A stretch of DNA of 64,000 bases from Bartonella sp. JB63 (GTDB taxonomy: Bacteria > Pseudomonadota > Alphaproteobacteria > Rhizobiales > Rhizobiaceae). Made by a program: the position numbers and the translations under genes. Below the pieces are notes generated by a model that saw nothing but the letters and a program-made list of their open reading frames with translations, was not told where the DNA came from and made no database searches. The stretch is from positions 1,261,501-1,325,500 of the forward strand of contig NZ_CP019788.1 in NCBI RefSeq assembly GCF_002022665.1. Reading direction: 5' to 3'. Positions 51,521 to 60,401 of the stretch are shown piece after piece. The stretch's first letter is position 1. Each line of letters starts with the position of its first letter.

Positions 51521-52615
51521 TTATACTTTTGTTCCACGACGTCCTGTTCCGATTAAAGGGGAAGCTTTTTCATCTAATGGCCAGCGTGAGCGAGGTGCGA
51601 TATCAAGAGAACTTACCTGTCCCCGTACTAAATGCTCAGCACCAGCAAAAGCAATCATTGCAGCATTATCTGTACACAAAGAAAGAGGTGGAGCAACAAA
51701 TTCAAAGCCGTGTTGATGAGCGAGTTTCTTTAAACTAGAACGAATAGCCTGATTAGCAGCAACTCCTCCAGCCACAACTAAAGCAGGAAGAGTATATCGC
51801 TCACGATGAGAAAAAGGATAACGGTGAATAAATTGTTGCAACGACAAACTAACCCGATCCTGCAATATATCGATCACAGCTTCTTGAAAACTTGCAGCAA
51901 TGTCAGAAACATCATTTTCTGTCAAAGGTGCCATAGCTGTTGCGATTTGCCGAACAGCAGTTTTAAGGCCAGAGAAAGAAAAATCCAGCCTTTTATCGCC
52001 TTTTAAAGGCCGTGGAAGAGAAATGCGATTTTTATCCCCTAATAAGGCAGCCTGCTCAATTGCTGGACCGCCAGGATAAGGAAGACCTAAGAGTTTTGCG
52101 GTTTTATCAAAAGCCTCTCCTAAAGCATCATCAATCGTGGTGCCTAAACGCTGGTAATGACCCACCTCATGGACAAGGATTGTTTGCGTGTGACCACCTG
52201 AAACCAAGAGCAATAAATAAGGAAAACTAACATTATGCGTTAAAACAGCTGTTAAAGCATGTCCTTCTAGGTGATTGACTCCAATAAAAGGCTTTTCGGT
52301 AGCAAAGGCTAACGCTTTTGCACTCATAAGTCCAACTAAAAGTCCTCCTATCAAACCAGGACCACTTGTTGCTGCAATAGCATCAATATCTTTGAGTTTT
52401 ATCTTGGCCTCTTTAAGCGCTTGGAGAATTAAACCATCAAGAATTTCAACATGAGCACGTGCAGCAATTTCAGGAACAACACCACCATAAGGTGCGTGGT
52501 GATCAATTTGACTCCAAATAATATTGGAAAGAATACGGCTTTTTCCTTCATTGTCGCGTTCAACAACAGCGACAGCGGTTTCATCACAACTCGTTTCTAT
52601 TCCCAACAGATGCAT
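51521..52615 (-). CDS. tsaD: tRNA N6-threonylcarbamoyladenosine transferase TsaD
   Basis: Transfers the threonylcarbamoyl group to A37 of ANN-decoding tRNAs. The N-terminus [18 protein letters not shown] is diagnostic. Metal-binding histidines H115 and H119 are in VNHLEGHAL. Also present: [32 protein letters not shown] and [10 protein letters not shown]. The 364 residues are full length. It is followed by the EVE gene; the gpsA gene that sits between them in many relatives is missing here. Confidence 0.97.
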   Translation of the reverse strand: MHLLGIETSCDETAVAVVERDNEGKSRILSNIIWSQIDHHAPYGGVVPEIAARAHVEILDGLILQALKEAKIKLKDIDAIAATSGPGLIGGLLVGLMSAKALAFATEKPFIGVNHLEGHALTAVLTHNVSFPYLLLLVSGGHTQTILVHEVGHYQRLGTTIDDALGEAFDKTAKLLGLPYPGGPAIEQAALLGDKNRISLPRPLKGDKRLDFSFSGLKTAVRQIATAMAPLTENDVSDIAASFQEAVIDILQDRVSLSLQQFIHRYPFSHRERYTLPALVVAGGVAANQAIRSSLKKLAHQHGFEFVAPPLSLCTDNAAMIAFAGAEHLVRGQVSSLDIAPRSRWPLDEKASPLIGTGRRGTKV

Positions 52616-53228
52616 TTTAGGCTAAATTTTATCTTATTAAGATTCTCTAAATATAGTACGTATCATGAATATACAAAGATGAAAAGAATTTCGCCTAAAA
52701 TTGGCTGAGCTAAGAATCGAAAGACTTTGCTTATAAAGTCTATAAGATTTATGATACTTTATAAAGCAAGCTAAAGGTGCTGTGTGCTTTCTAATGACAT
52801 CAATTTTAAGCAATTATTTCTTACAGACCTACCAATCATCATTCGACTTTAGCATAACGTAACAAATTATTGACTAAAATTCTTTCTTAATATTAAAAAA
52901 TAATAACAAACTGCCACTGTACTCATATCGGAGAGATAATTTCATAAATTACGTCTATTACGTACTTTTTAGAGATTGTAGATTTATGAAAATTTTTACA
53001 TAACTATCCTCACAAACCAAAATCTTTTGTTCTTTATAATTAAGTAATATCACAATAAAAAATACTCTCTTGAATCTTATAAATGTATTGTAGATAGTAG
53101 ATCTGCTTTTAAATGAGTAATGAAAAGACAAATTTTAAACTAGTAAAGCAAGCGAAATTTTTAATGACATTAATTATACCTTTGAAACAAATTGGCAACA
53201 TAACTTATACATTAGAATTATTTCAACG

Positions 53229-53306
53229 AGTTACTAATTGCTAGTTTAGCAATAATAAAAATCGTTTATAATATTTCAAAATTAAAAATTAAACAAATTA
53301 GTAACT
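53229..53306. repeat. Inverted repeat, 11-base arms
   Basis: AGTTACTAATT at 53229-53239 is the exact reverse complement of AATTAGTAACT at 53296-53306; spacer of 56 bases. Confidence 0.6.
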
Positions 53307-53360
53307 GATGAAATATATTTTTCTTTAATTTCCAGTTTAAACTTTCGAATAAAAATAATA

Positions 53361-53419
53361 AAAATCTAATCTTATTAATTTTCATTGCTTCATTTTTCTT
53401 AAAAAAACGATTAGATTTT
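53361..53419. repeat. Inverted repeat, 11-base arms
   Basis: AAAATCTAATC at 53361-53371 is the exact reverse complement of GATTAGATTTT at 53409-53419; spacer of 37 bases. Confidence 0.6.
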
Positions 53420-53822
53420 ATATTTTAAATATTATAACAAATATTTAGCTGAAATATTTATAAAAATTAAGTTTGTAATTTATTACAAAAGAAAAACATA
53501 AATGCATTTCCTTGATTAGGCGTTATTAATATCATGTGTCTTTTATGCCAATTATAATATAAAATTAACATACTATTCTTCAAAAGACTTGCAATTTAAA
53601 CTAATTTATTAATAATTAGGCTGTTTTGTATTATTATTTTGTATAGTGAGATGTGTAAAATAATATTCTGGTTTTTAATGCATTATAAAATAAACACTTT
53701 GATTTATAAAAATTACTTTAATGAGGTGAAATTATTAGGAGACTATAGAGGTTATTTTTCGATATTAATGATAAGCATATTACAACTACGATAAGCTTTC
53801 TTAAATAGTATAAGTAGATGTT

Positions 53823-53830
53823 GGGGGGGG
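53823..53830 (+). promoter_or_regulatory. G8 homopolymer, candidate phase-variation tract
   Basis: Eight consecutive G lie 52 bases upstream of the ATG of the hexapeptide-repeat gene. An upstream ATG at 53818 reads through the run, but none of the run lengths I tested (7, 8 or 9 G) joins it in frame to the main ORF, so any effect would be on promoter spacing or the leader. Confidence 0.45.
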
Positions 53831-53882
53831 AGTATCAATTTTCTAAAAATCTTATTAAAACTACGAAACAGAGAATTACTAC

Positions 53883-55514
53883 ATGCCCTTACAATCAACA
53901 AACCAACCAAAGAAAAAATTAAACAATCAAAACCACAACAATCAAAAAGAAAAAAAATATACCCTTATAGCTTTAGAGAGTGGAATGTATCGTATTGTAG
54001 CCGCTAAATCCTTCTCAGATGTACACGAAGGTGATATAGGTGGTACTATTCAAAATGAAAGGAATTTGTCACACGAAGGTAACTGTTGGGTCTATCCACG
54101 TGCTTCGGTTACTGGAGAAGCTAAAGTTTATGAAGATGCCAAAATTAAGGATGATGCCAAGGTTTACGGAAAAGCGAAGGTTTATGGAAAAGCGAAAGTT
54201 GGTGGAACGGTAACGGTTTATGAAAAAGCCAAAATTTATGGTAAAGCTGAGATTTATGGAACATCTCAAATTCACGGGAAAGCCATGATTTATGGAAATG
54301 CCGAAATTGATGGAAGTTCAAAAGTTTATAATGATGCTAAAATTTATGGAAATGCTCAAGTTAAAGGGCTAAACAAGATTTATGGAAATGCCCAACTTTA
54401 TGGAAATTGTTATGTCATGCATAGTGCCATAGTTTATGGTAATGCTAAAATTTATGGCAGTGCTCAGATTAGTGGGAAAAGTAAAGTTTATGGTCATAGT
54501 AAGGTTTATGATACTGCTAGAATTTATGACAATGCTAGTGTTGCTGGAGCGAGCGTAGTTTGTGGTAATGCTCATATTTACCAAGATGCCAAGATTTGGG
54601 GTGGTAAGATTAAAAAAAATGCAACAGTTTTGGGCAATGCGGAAATTTTTGGTAAATCTAAGATTTCTGGCAATGCTAAAATTGCTGAAAACGCCATAGT
54701 TTCTGGTGCAGCTCAGGTTTTTGACAATGCTCAGGTTTTGGGAAACACTAAAATTTATGAAAATGCTAAAATTTTTAATAATGCTCAGATTAAAGACAAA
54801 GTCGAAATTTGGGGAAATGCCCAAATTTGTGGTAACAGTATAATTTCAGGTGAAGCCAGAGTTTATGAAGAGGCTCAAATTTTAGAAGATGCTAAAATTT
54901 TTGACAATGCTGAAGTTTTTGGAAAAACTGTAATTTTTGAAAAAGCTCAGATTTATCAGTCTGCAAAAATTTATGACATGGCTACGGTTAGTGGAAATGC
55001 TAGGGTTTTCGAAAATGCTCTCATTTTCGAAAATGCTAAAATTCGTGATAATGTTCAAGCTTTGGGCAATGCTAAGGTTTACGGTGATACCGAAATTTCG
55101 GATTTTGCTAAAGTTTATGGCGATTCTAGAATTTTTGGAAATGCTCAGATTTTCGGAAATACTGAAATTTATGAGGATGCTAAAGTTTATGAAAATGCTA
55201 TAGTTAATGAAAATGCCAAAATTTATGGTTCTGCGAAGGTTTACGAAAATGCCAAAGTTTTCGGTGACGCTCAAGTTTTTGGCAACGCTTCAATTTTCGG
55301 TGAAGCCCGTGTTTTCGGCAACGCTGAGGTTAAGGATATACACATTTTTAAGAGAGATGCAGTTTTTGGCGACGCATTTAATATCAACGAGGATAAATTT
55401 AATATTAACGAGAATGGAAATCAAACTCTTAATGAGAATAATGTGATTTATGATGATATTAATAATGAAACTAACTATAAAAATGTTAATAATGGCAAAG
55501 CTATGCAGATTTAA
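53883..55514 (+). CDS. Hexapeptide-repeat (left-handed beta-helix) protein
   Basis: A 543-residue repeat protein. Residues 1-24 are polar; 25-68 hold a conserved cap (YTLIALESGMYRIVAAKSF, GDIGGTIQNERNLSHEGNCWVY) also seen in phage and bacterial proteins of this type. From ~69 to ~509 it consists of about 73 hexads of pattern [IV]-[YF]-[GDE]-[NDK]-A-[KQ], e.g. KIYGNAQVYG, which predicts a left-handed parallel beta-helix of about 24 coils. The tail is Asn-rich. There is no signal peptide or membrane segment. It is not an acetyltransferase with a visible catalytic loop. Function unknown; it stands alone with AT-rich flanks and near-identical 18-base units. Confidence 0.88.
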   Translation: MPLQSTNQPKKKLNNQNHNNQKEKKYTLIALESGMYRIVAAKSFSDVHEGDIGGTIQNERNLSHEGNCWVYPRASVTGEAKVYEDAKIKDDAKVYGKAKVYGKAKVGGTVTVYEKAKIYGKAEIYGTSQIHGKAMIYGNAEIDGSSKVYNDAKIYGNAQVKGLNKIYGNAQLYGNCYVMHSAIVYGNAKIYGSAQISGKSKVYGHSKVYDTARIYDNASVAGASVVCGNAHIYQDAKIWGGKIKKNATVLGNAEIFGKSKISGNAKIAENAIVSGAAQVFDNAQVLGNTKIYENAKIFNNAQIKDKVEIWGNAQICGNSIISGEARVYEEAQILEDAKIFDNAEVFGKTVIFEKAQIYQSAKIYDMATVSGNARVFENALIFENAKIRDNVQALGNAKVYGDTEISDFAKVYGDSRIFGNAQIFGNTEIYEDAKVYENAIVNENAKIYGSAKVYENAKVFGDAQVFGNASIFGEARVFGNAEVKDIHIFKRDAVFGDAFNINEDKFNINENGNQTLNENNVIYDDINNETNYKNVNNGKAMQI

Positions 55515-56579
55515 AATTGAGGATTACGCATATCGAAAATAAAGTTAATTATTTGTGCTAATTTGTAAGTTTATGGGAAATTACATTTTTTGAAAAAAGT
55601 TTTCTTAATAAGAAAAACTTACTAGAGATTATAGAGGCTAAATTACAAAAGCAAAAATAATTAAGGTTGGTTATTATATTTTACAAAAAGACTTTATGAA
55701 ACAGCATAAAGTAATAAGTACTAAAACATAACATTTTGTACTTAGTAGGATACACTTTTACAGCATCTTAGTTTACTTAATGACTGCTTAGAAGCAGTTA
55801 TGAGCACATACTGTATGAGTGTATCCTATGTTTGTTTACATATATGTTACTATAACCAAATGTAAAAAGAATTGTGGGCAAATATTTTTAAGCTAAGAGG
55901 AAGGTCTCTATACAAAACTGAACAAAAGTAGCTATTCAAGTTAGTGGATAATCAAATCTCATGAGAATGGTAAGAAATGGTTGAGCTTTTAGATATGTTT
56001 TTAAATTTTAAATACCATGAAAAGTTTCAGTTTGATCATGATAGAAGTTTCTAAGTTCCTCTATTAAAATTCTGATAAAATCGATCTAACTAGTTAAATA
56101 GAAGATTTGATAATAATAGAAAGCGTCTATTTCTGAGGAACTAGGACAAATCTGATATGAGCAGATAATTATATAAATACTTTTAATCAGATGTTACCAA
56201 CCAAGAATTTCTGTAATATATTAAAGTGATTTATGCAATTATTTTCCTGATATCAGCAGAACCAACTTTATCATTACTTCTTGTTATAGACAAGCAAATA
56301 GCAGCTAATGACTTGTTATGTCGTATTACTAAAAAAGTAATAATTCTTAATCTTAAGATAGCATCAGTTAATTAACGTTATCAAGAAGTATATGATGTTT
56401 ATCCCTAACCCTAAAATATATGATCAGCATCACGCACATTCTTCTAAAGAACTTGCCCAATAATCTATTTATGATGAAACACAACAAGCTATGACATTGC
56501 ATTATATACAATAATTGAGAAAAGAAAATTTCTGCTGCGCATATTCATAAAAATACCACAAAAACCGGTCTGGATATAA
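55515..56579. other. 1.07-kb AT-rich spacer with nested inverted repeats
   Basis: No ORF. The stretch 55515-55620 contains short pieces resembling the gene's repeat units. Inverted repeats occupy 55715-55828. The rest shows nothing I can support. Confidence 0.55.
55715..55828. repeat. Cluster of inverted repeats downstream of repeat-protein gene
   Basis: TAAGTAC (55715-55721) pairs with GTACTTA (55738-55744). TAGGATACACT (55746-55756) pairs exactly with AGTGTATCCTA (55818-55828). Between them ACTGCTT-AG-AAGCAGT forms a tight hairpin, and CATACTGTATG is a near-palindrome. This could be a structured transcript, a terminator complex or the footprint of a small mobile element. Confidence 0.6.
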
Positions 56580-57632
56580 TTAGATATCTCGTGAATCCTT
56601 TTGGTGTTTTGCAATAACTGCCAGTTCTAACAGAGCTTTGTGAATGATTGTTTTATTCAAAAGTGGGTTTTTACGACTCTCTAAGATAGTGGATTGTATT
56701 TTTTCCATCGCATATAAAATCTGCTCCAAACTCCAATATTTTAAAGCTTGTTCAACTGTTTTTTTTCTTTGAAAAAAAATTGGTGGTCGTGTTTGAGCAA
56801 CTGCTGCAAAAGAATTTTTACCTTCAATTTCCACTTGATAACGTAAAAGCTGTAACTGTTGAAAATGTCTTTGAGCTACATTCAAAATAAAGAAAAATGT
56901 GCTGTTCATAGCTACATAACGACTAAAATAAATCTCAAAACCTACTAAATCTCCCAGTAAAATAGCATCAATTACTTCATCTTGAGAAAAAGCACTCACA
57001 TTGCTAACAACAGCTTTTACATCCTCAAGAGTAACATGAGTCTTTTTTAAAGCATAAAGACAAATCTTTTCCAATTCACTACGTGATGCAAGACGATCTT
57101 CACCTATATTTTGGTGCAAAAATTGACGCGCTTCCAAAGAAACAGTTATATTGAACTCCTCTAAAACCTCATCAATCAATACATTAAGAGAATGAATGTC
57201 ATCTGCATAACAAGGCAAAGCAATTGCTGTTGGTGCCGTTTCAATAATATTGCGTAATCCTACTCCTTTTTTTAAATCTCCTGCCTCAATTAAAATAAAA
57301 CTTGTTGTTGGTGGTTCTGTTATTAAAAATTTAAGTGCTTTAAGAAAGCCTTTGTGGTTAGCACCATTCGATACCCATATTAAACGATCACCACCAAAGA
57401 GTGACACAGTACGCGCTTCATTTCCTAATCGTGCAGGGTCTTTATCAATTTCAGTAGCATCCAAACGAACAGTTGAAAAAGGATTTTCTATCGCCACTTG
57501 GGTGAGCTTAGCAAAACGCCGAGCACGTTCACAAACAAGACCGCGATCTGGTCCATAAATCAAAACAATGGGAAAAGAACGCGAAAAATATTCTAAAAAC
57601 TGATCAACTTCATGTGCTTTCTTCTGAGCCAA
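56580..57632 (-). CDS. holA: DNA polymerase III subunit delta
   Basis: Clamp-loader subunit that opens the beta clamp. The 350 residues match HolA: MAQKKAHEVDQFL at the start, VLIYGPDRGLVCERA, SLFGGDRLIWV, a helical middle with RSELEKICLYA and the C-terminal collar domain FFILNVAQRHFQQL. The start codon is TTG at 57632: an in-frame stop lies just upstream and no ATG is available. In relatives lptE precedes it; none is visible upstream here. Confidence 0.93.
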   Translation of the reverse strand: MAQKKAHEVDQFLEYFSRSFPIVLIYGPDRGLVCERARRFAKLTQVAIENPFSTVRLDATEIDKDPARLGNEARTVSLFGGDRLIWVSNGANHKGFLKALKFLITEPPTTSFILIEAGDLKKGVGLRNIIETAPTAIALPCYADDIHSLNVLIDEVLEEFNITVSLEARQFLHQNIGEDRLASRSELEKICLYALKKTHVTLEDVKAVVSNVSAFSQDEVIDAILLGDLVGFEIYFSRYVAMNSTFFFILNVAQRHFQQLQLLRYQVEIEGKNSFAAVAQTRPPIFFQRKKTVEQALKYWSLEQILYAMEKIQSTILESRKNPLLNKTIIHKALLELAVIAKHQKDSRDI

Positions 57633-57686
57633 AACATTAATCCATTAAAAGTCTATCATCAAAAGCTTCACTAAAAAACCTCTGAA

Positions 57687-57704
57687 ATAGTTCAATTGAA
57701 CTAT
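57687..57704. promoter_or_regulatory. Perfect 18-base palindrome upstream of holA
   Basis: ATAGTTCAATTGAACTAT lies 55-72 bases upstream of the holA start. Its perfect dyad fits a dimeric repressor operator, but no regulator gene is adjacent. Confidence 0.4.
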
Positions 57705-58301
57705 CCACATCTAAACTTTTACACTCTGTTTGACAATGTCTCAGTTTCAGATTATTTTCCACTATGCAACATCGTAATCTGCTCTCTATAATCAAAAATC
57801 TAATGCACAGAATTCATTATTATCTAAATTATCTAACGATTTCTTTTTTTCTTTAATAATTCTTCGCCAAAAGATCATAAAATAAGCTGTTTTTAAATCT
57901 AATCTTGAAGAAGACGCATCAAACACTAAACCATTTATCCACATGCAGTAGCAACAACAAAATTCTTGATTAAGAATTATTAACAGCATTATTCATATTA
58001 TTCTGAAGAGACTTTTCAAAATAAAAATTTCACCAGACAATTTTATTTTTAAAAATTACCGTTTCTAGAAACTTATAATCTTCTATAAAGAGCACTGTTA
58101 ATGTGATCTTCTGCTTTTATCAAATTTTCATTCCCAAAAAAGTGATTACAATAAGACATAATCTTACTTTTCAACACGATCATAACCTTTAATGGTAAAA
58201 TAATCATAGAGAATAATTGACCTAAAAAGCACTTTTAAAACAAATCTTTATTCTCATTTTAAACATCAAAAAAATAAATCATGCAAAATATTATTTTTTT
58301 G

Positions 58302-58334
58302 TTGCAATTCAGAAAAGCCTACGCCATAGATAAT
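58302..58334 (+). promoter_or_regulatory. Possible tRNA-Gly promoter
   Basis: TTGCAA at 58302-58307 and an AT-rich TAGATAAT around 58327-58334 have roughly sigma-70 spacing, with the tRNA starting 30 bases later. Fit by eye only. Confidence 0.3.
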
Positions 58335-58363
58335 GTTTAAGAAAAAATATTTCAAATTCTCAA

Positions 58364-58438
58364 GCGGGTGTAGCTCAGGGGTAGAGCACAACCTTGCCAA
58401 GGTTGGGGTCGTGGGTTCGAATCCCATCGCCCGCTCCA
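58364..58438 (+). tRNA. tRNA-Gly (anticodon GCC)
   Basis: All four stems fold: acceptor GCGGGTG/CGCCCGC, D arm GCTCAGGGGTAGAGC, anticodon arm CAACC-TTGCCAA-GGTTG with anticodon GCC, and T arm GTGGG-TTCGAAT-CCCAT. A discriminator T and encoded CCA complete 75 bases. It reads GGC and GGU codons. Confidence 0.98.
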
Positions 58439-58473
58439 TTAATTAGCGTGGATTTATTCTAAAATGTGAACTA

Positions 58474-58505
58474 ATTCTTAAAAATATAAAGCTTTTTTTA
58501 AGAAT
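58474..58505. terminator. Bidirectional terminator between tRNA-Gly and thiD
   Basis: ATTCTTAAAAA (58474-58484) pairs with TTTTTAAGAAT (58495-58505) around a ten-base loop. It lies between the convergent ends of the tRNA and thiD, and the A/T runs suit both strands. Confidence 0.6.
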
Positions 58506-58510
58506 CCTTT

Positions 58511-59374
58511 TCATTTATGATCCCACAATTCACAAAAATGATGAAGCGGACCTCGTCCTTTTCCTACTTGTAAAACATTTGAAGCAGATAAAGCATTATT
58601 CAAATAATTTTTAGCTTTTTTGACTGCATCAACTAAAGACAATTTAGGCAAAAGTGCTGCAATCGCGGCTGAAATAGTACAACCAGTACCATGATCATTA
58701 GTTGTGATAAAACGGGAAGCGTCAAGCATTATAGCACCTTTAGAATCACAATAAAGATCTGGGCTAGAGAGATCGTAATGATTTCCAGTCTTACAAGCAA
58801 GAACATTCAGCTGCCCACCCTTCAATAAAATAGCACCACAACCCAATGCCAAAAGCTGCGCACTGCATTGATACATAGTATCTAATGACCATTTCACTTC
58901 ACGTCTCAATAACATGGCTGCCTCAGGTAAATTTGGTGTAATCAATGTCGACATAGGAATAAGAACATTACGAATAACTTCAACCGCATCAGGTTTCAAA
59001 AGAACATCACCACTTTTTGCTACCATAACCGGATCAAAAACAATAAAAGGGGCTTTATAATAAGCTAAACGCTCTGCAATGACCTGCGCAATTTGAGCAT
59101 TTGCTACCATCCCAATTTTAACGGCATCAACATGAATATCTTCGAAAACCGAATCAATTTGATCAGCAACAAAAGATGCATCCAACGCTTGAAAAGCCTG
59201 CACACCCTGTGTATTTTGAGCTACAACAGCTGTAACTACACTCATACCATAAGCTTTCATTGCTGAAAAAACCTTTAAATCAGCTTGCATTCCAGCACCC
59301 CCAGAAGGATCAGTACCAGCAATAGATAAAATTCGTGGAATAAAAAACTTATCTTTACCAATCTGTGATCTCAT
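58511..59374 (-). CDS. thiD: Hydroxymethylpyrimidine (phosphate) kinase
   Basis: Phosphorylates HMP and HMP-P for thiamine synthesis or salvage. The 287 residues are of the ribokinase type: ILSIAGTDPSGGAGMQADLK at the N-terminus, VVAQNTQGVQ, FDPVMVAKSGDVLL, ITPNLPEAAMLL and the C-terminal TTNDHGTGCTISAAIAALL with the catalytic Asp. No other thiamine gene and no TPP riboswitch is visible upstream, so salvage is a fair guess. Confidence 0.96.
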   Translation of the reverse strand: MRSQIGKDKFFIPRILSIAGTDPSGGAGMQADLKVFSAMKAYGMSVVTAVVAQNTQGVQAFQALDASFVADQIDSVFEDIHVDAVKIGMVANAQIAQVIAERLAYYKAPFIVFDPVMVAKSGDVLLKPDAVEVIRNVLIPMSTLITPNLPEAAMLLRREVKWSLDTMYQCSAQLLALGCGAILLKGGQLNVLACKTGNHYDLSSPDLYCDSKGAIMLDASRFITTNDHGTGCTISAAIAALLPKLSLVDAVKKAKNYLNNALSASNVLQVGKGRGPLHHFCELWDHK

Positions 59375-59490
59375 ATGCTTTTTTCCCTAAATTTTTAAAT
59401 ATTTTTAAAAGAAGTTTTCGAAAAAATTTCAATTAAAGGTGTTTTCTCATATAAATTGTATTATAAATAGAACTTTTTGATAGACATGAA

Positions 59491-60306
59491 ATGAGAAATA
59501 TGGTGCTTATCTTTCGCTCTCTTCTTTTTACAGTCGTTTTTTACACAGCAACCTTTGTACAAATGGTTATTTACGCGCCCTTTTATTTTTTAATGCCGCG
59601 TAAAAAGGCGTGGATTGTACCTAAAATATGGGCACGTATTACACTGTTTTTGCACAAACACATTACTGGAACAGACTATGAAATTGAAGGTATAGAAAAT
59701 CTCCCGACTGGATCTTATATTGTTGCTCCAAAACATCAATCCGCATGGGAAACCTTTAGCCTCGTTCCTTATTTTGATGATCCTGTTCTCATTATTAAGC
59801 GTGAATTAATGTGGATTCCCCTTTTTGGTTGGTATATGGCAAAAACACAAATTATTCCGATTAATCGGACAAGTCCTATTAAAGCTCTCAAAACCATTTT
59901 ACACAATGCAAAACAAAAAGTAAAACAAGGCCGTGAAATTCTCATTTTTCCTGAAGGAACACGCAGACAACCTGGCCAAGATCCAGATTATAAACCAGGA
60001 ATTACTGCTCTTTACAATGAACTTAAACTTCAAGTTGTACCTATTGCCCACAATGCTGGTTTATATTGGCCACGTAATAATTTTCGTCGCTATCCAGGAA
60101 CAATCCGCGTCCGTATTCTCCCTCCTATTAAAGCAGGTTTAAATAAACGTGATTTCCTAGATCAACTCATTCAAAAAACAGAAAAAGCTTGTGATGAATT
60201 ACTTCTATTAGCTGCTCAAGATCGCAATCCTCCTCCTATGCCACCCTCTGCTGTTCAAAGACTTCAAATACTTGGTCATAATTGGAAAGAGCCTGTGCGT
60301 GATTAA
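59491..60306 (+). CDS. plsC: 1-acyl-sn-glycerol-3-phosphate acyltransferase
   Basis: Membrane acyltransferase making phosphatidic acid. An N-terminal membrane segment covers about 5-35. The catalytic block I is KHQSAWET with H82 and Glu at 87 in place of the more usual Asp of HX4D; this variant is common in Rhizobiales. Block III is IFPEGTRRQPG and block IV has VVPIAHNAG. 271 residues. An in-frame ATG three codons in could also be the start. Confidence 0.92.
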   Translation: MRNMVLIFRSLLFTVVFYTATFVQMVIYAPFYFLMPRKKAWIVPKIWARITLFLHKHITGTDYEIEGIENLPTGSYIVAPKHQSAWETFSLVPYFDDPVLIIKRELMWIPLFGWYMAKTQIIPINRTSPIKALKTILHNAKQKVKQGREILIFPEGTRRQPGQDPDYKPGITALYNELKLQVVPIAHNAGLYWPRNNFRRYPGTIRVRILPPIKAGLNKRDFLDQLIQKTEKACDELLLLAAQDRNPPPMPPSAVQRLQILGHNWKEPVRD

Positions 60307-60401
60307 ATATTCATCCTCCTTATGTATACACAAAAATTTTTACAATAAAACTAAATAATATCGGATAATTTAAATCTAGAAATAATGGGGGAATTTACTT
60401 T

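Larger units (their letters stand above)
52616..53882. other. 1.27-kb AT-rich spacer with long inverted repeats
   Basis: No ORF. It carries two perfect 11-base inverted repeats (53229-53239/53296-53306 and 53361-53371/53409-53419) and a G8 run at 53823-53830. The promoter of the repeat-protein gene must lie in its right end. Confidence 0.6.
57633..58363. other. Spacer between holA and tRNA-Gly
   Basis: About 730 AT-rich bases with the palindrome at 57687-57704 and, at the right end, likely promoter boxes of the tRNA. No lptE or other gene is recognisable. Confidence 0.5.

Noticed and set aside
54069..55274. Long open frames on the minus strand inside the hexapeptide-repeat gene
   Set aside because: They are Asn/Phe/Ile-rich mirror images of the sense repeats, have no ribosome sites and arise because the repeat codons lack antisense stops.
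58364..58438. tRNA-Gly as an integration site
   Set aside because: No repeated 3' tRNA fragment is visible within the following sequence and thiD follows directly.
59734..59760. PlsC inactive because of Glu instead of Asp in HX4D
   Set aside because: As far as I recall the KHQSAWET form is common in rhizobial PlsC proteins, so it is not taken as a defect.
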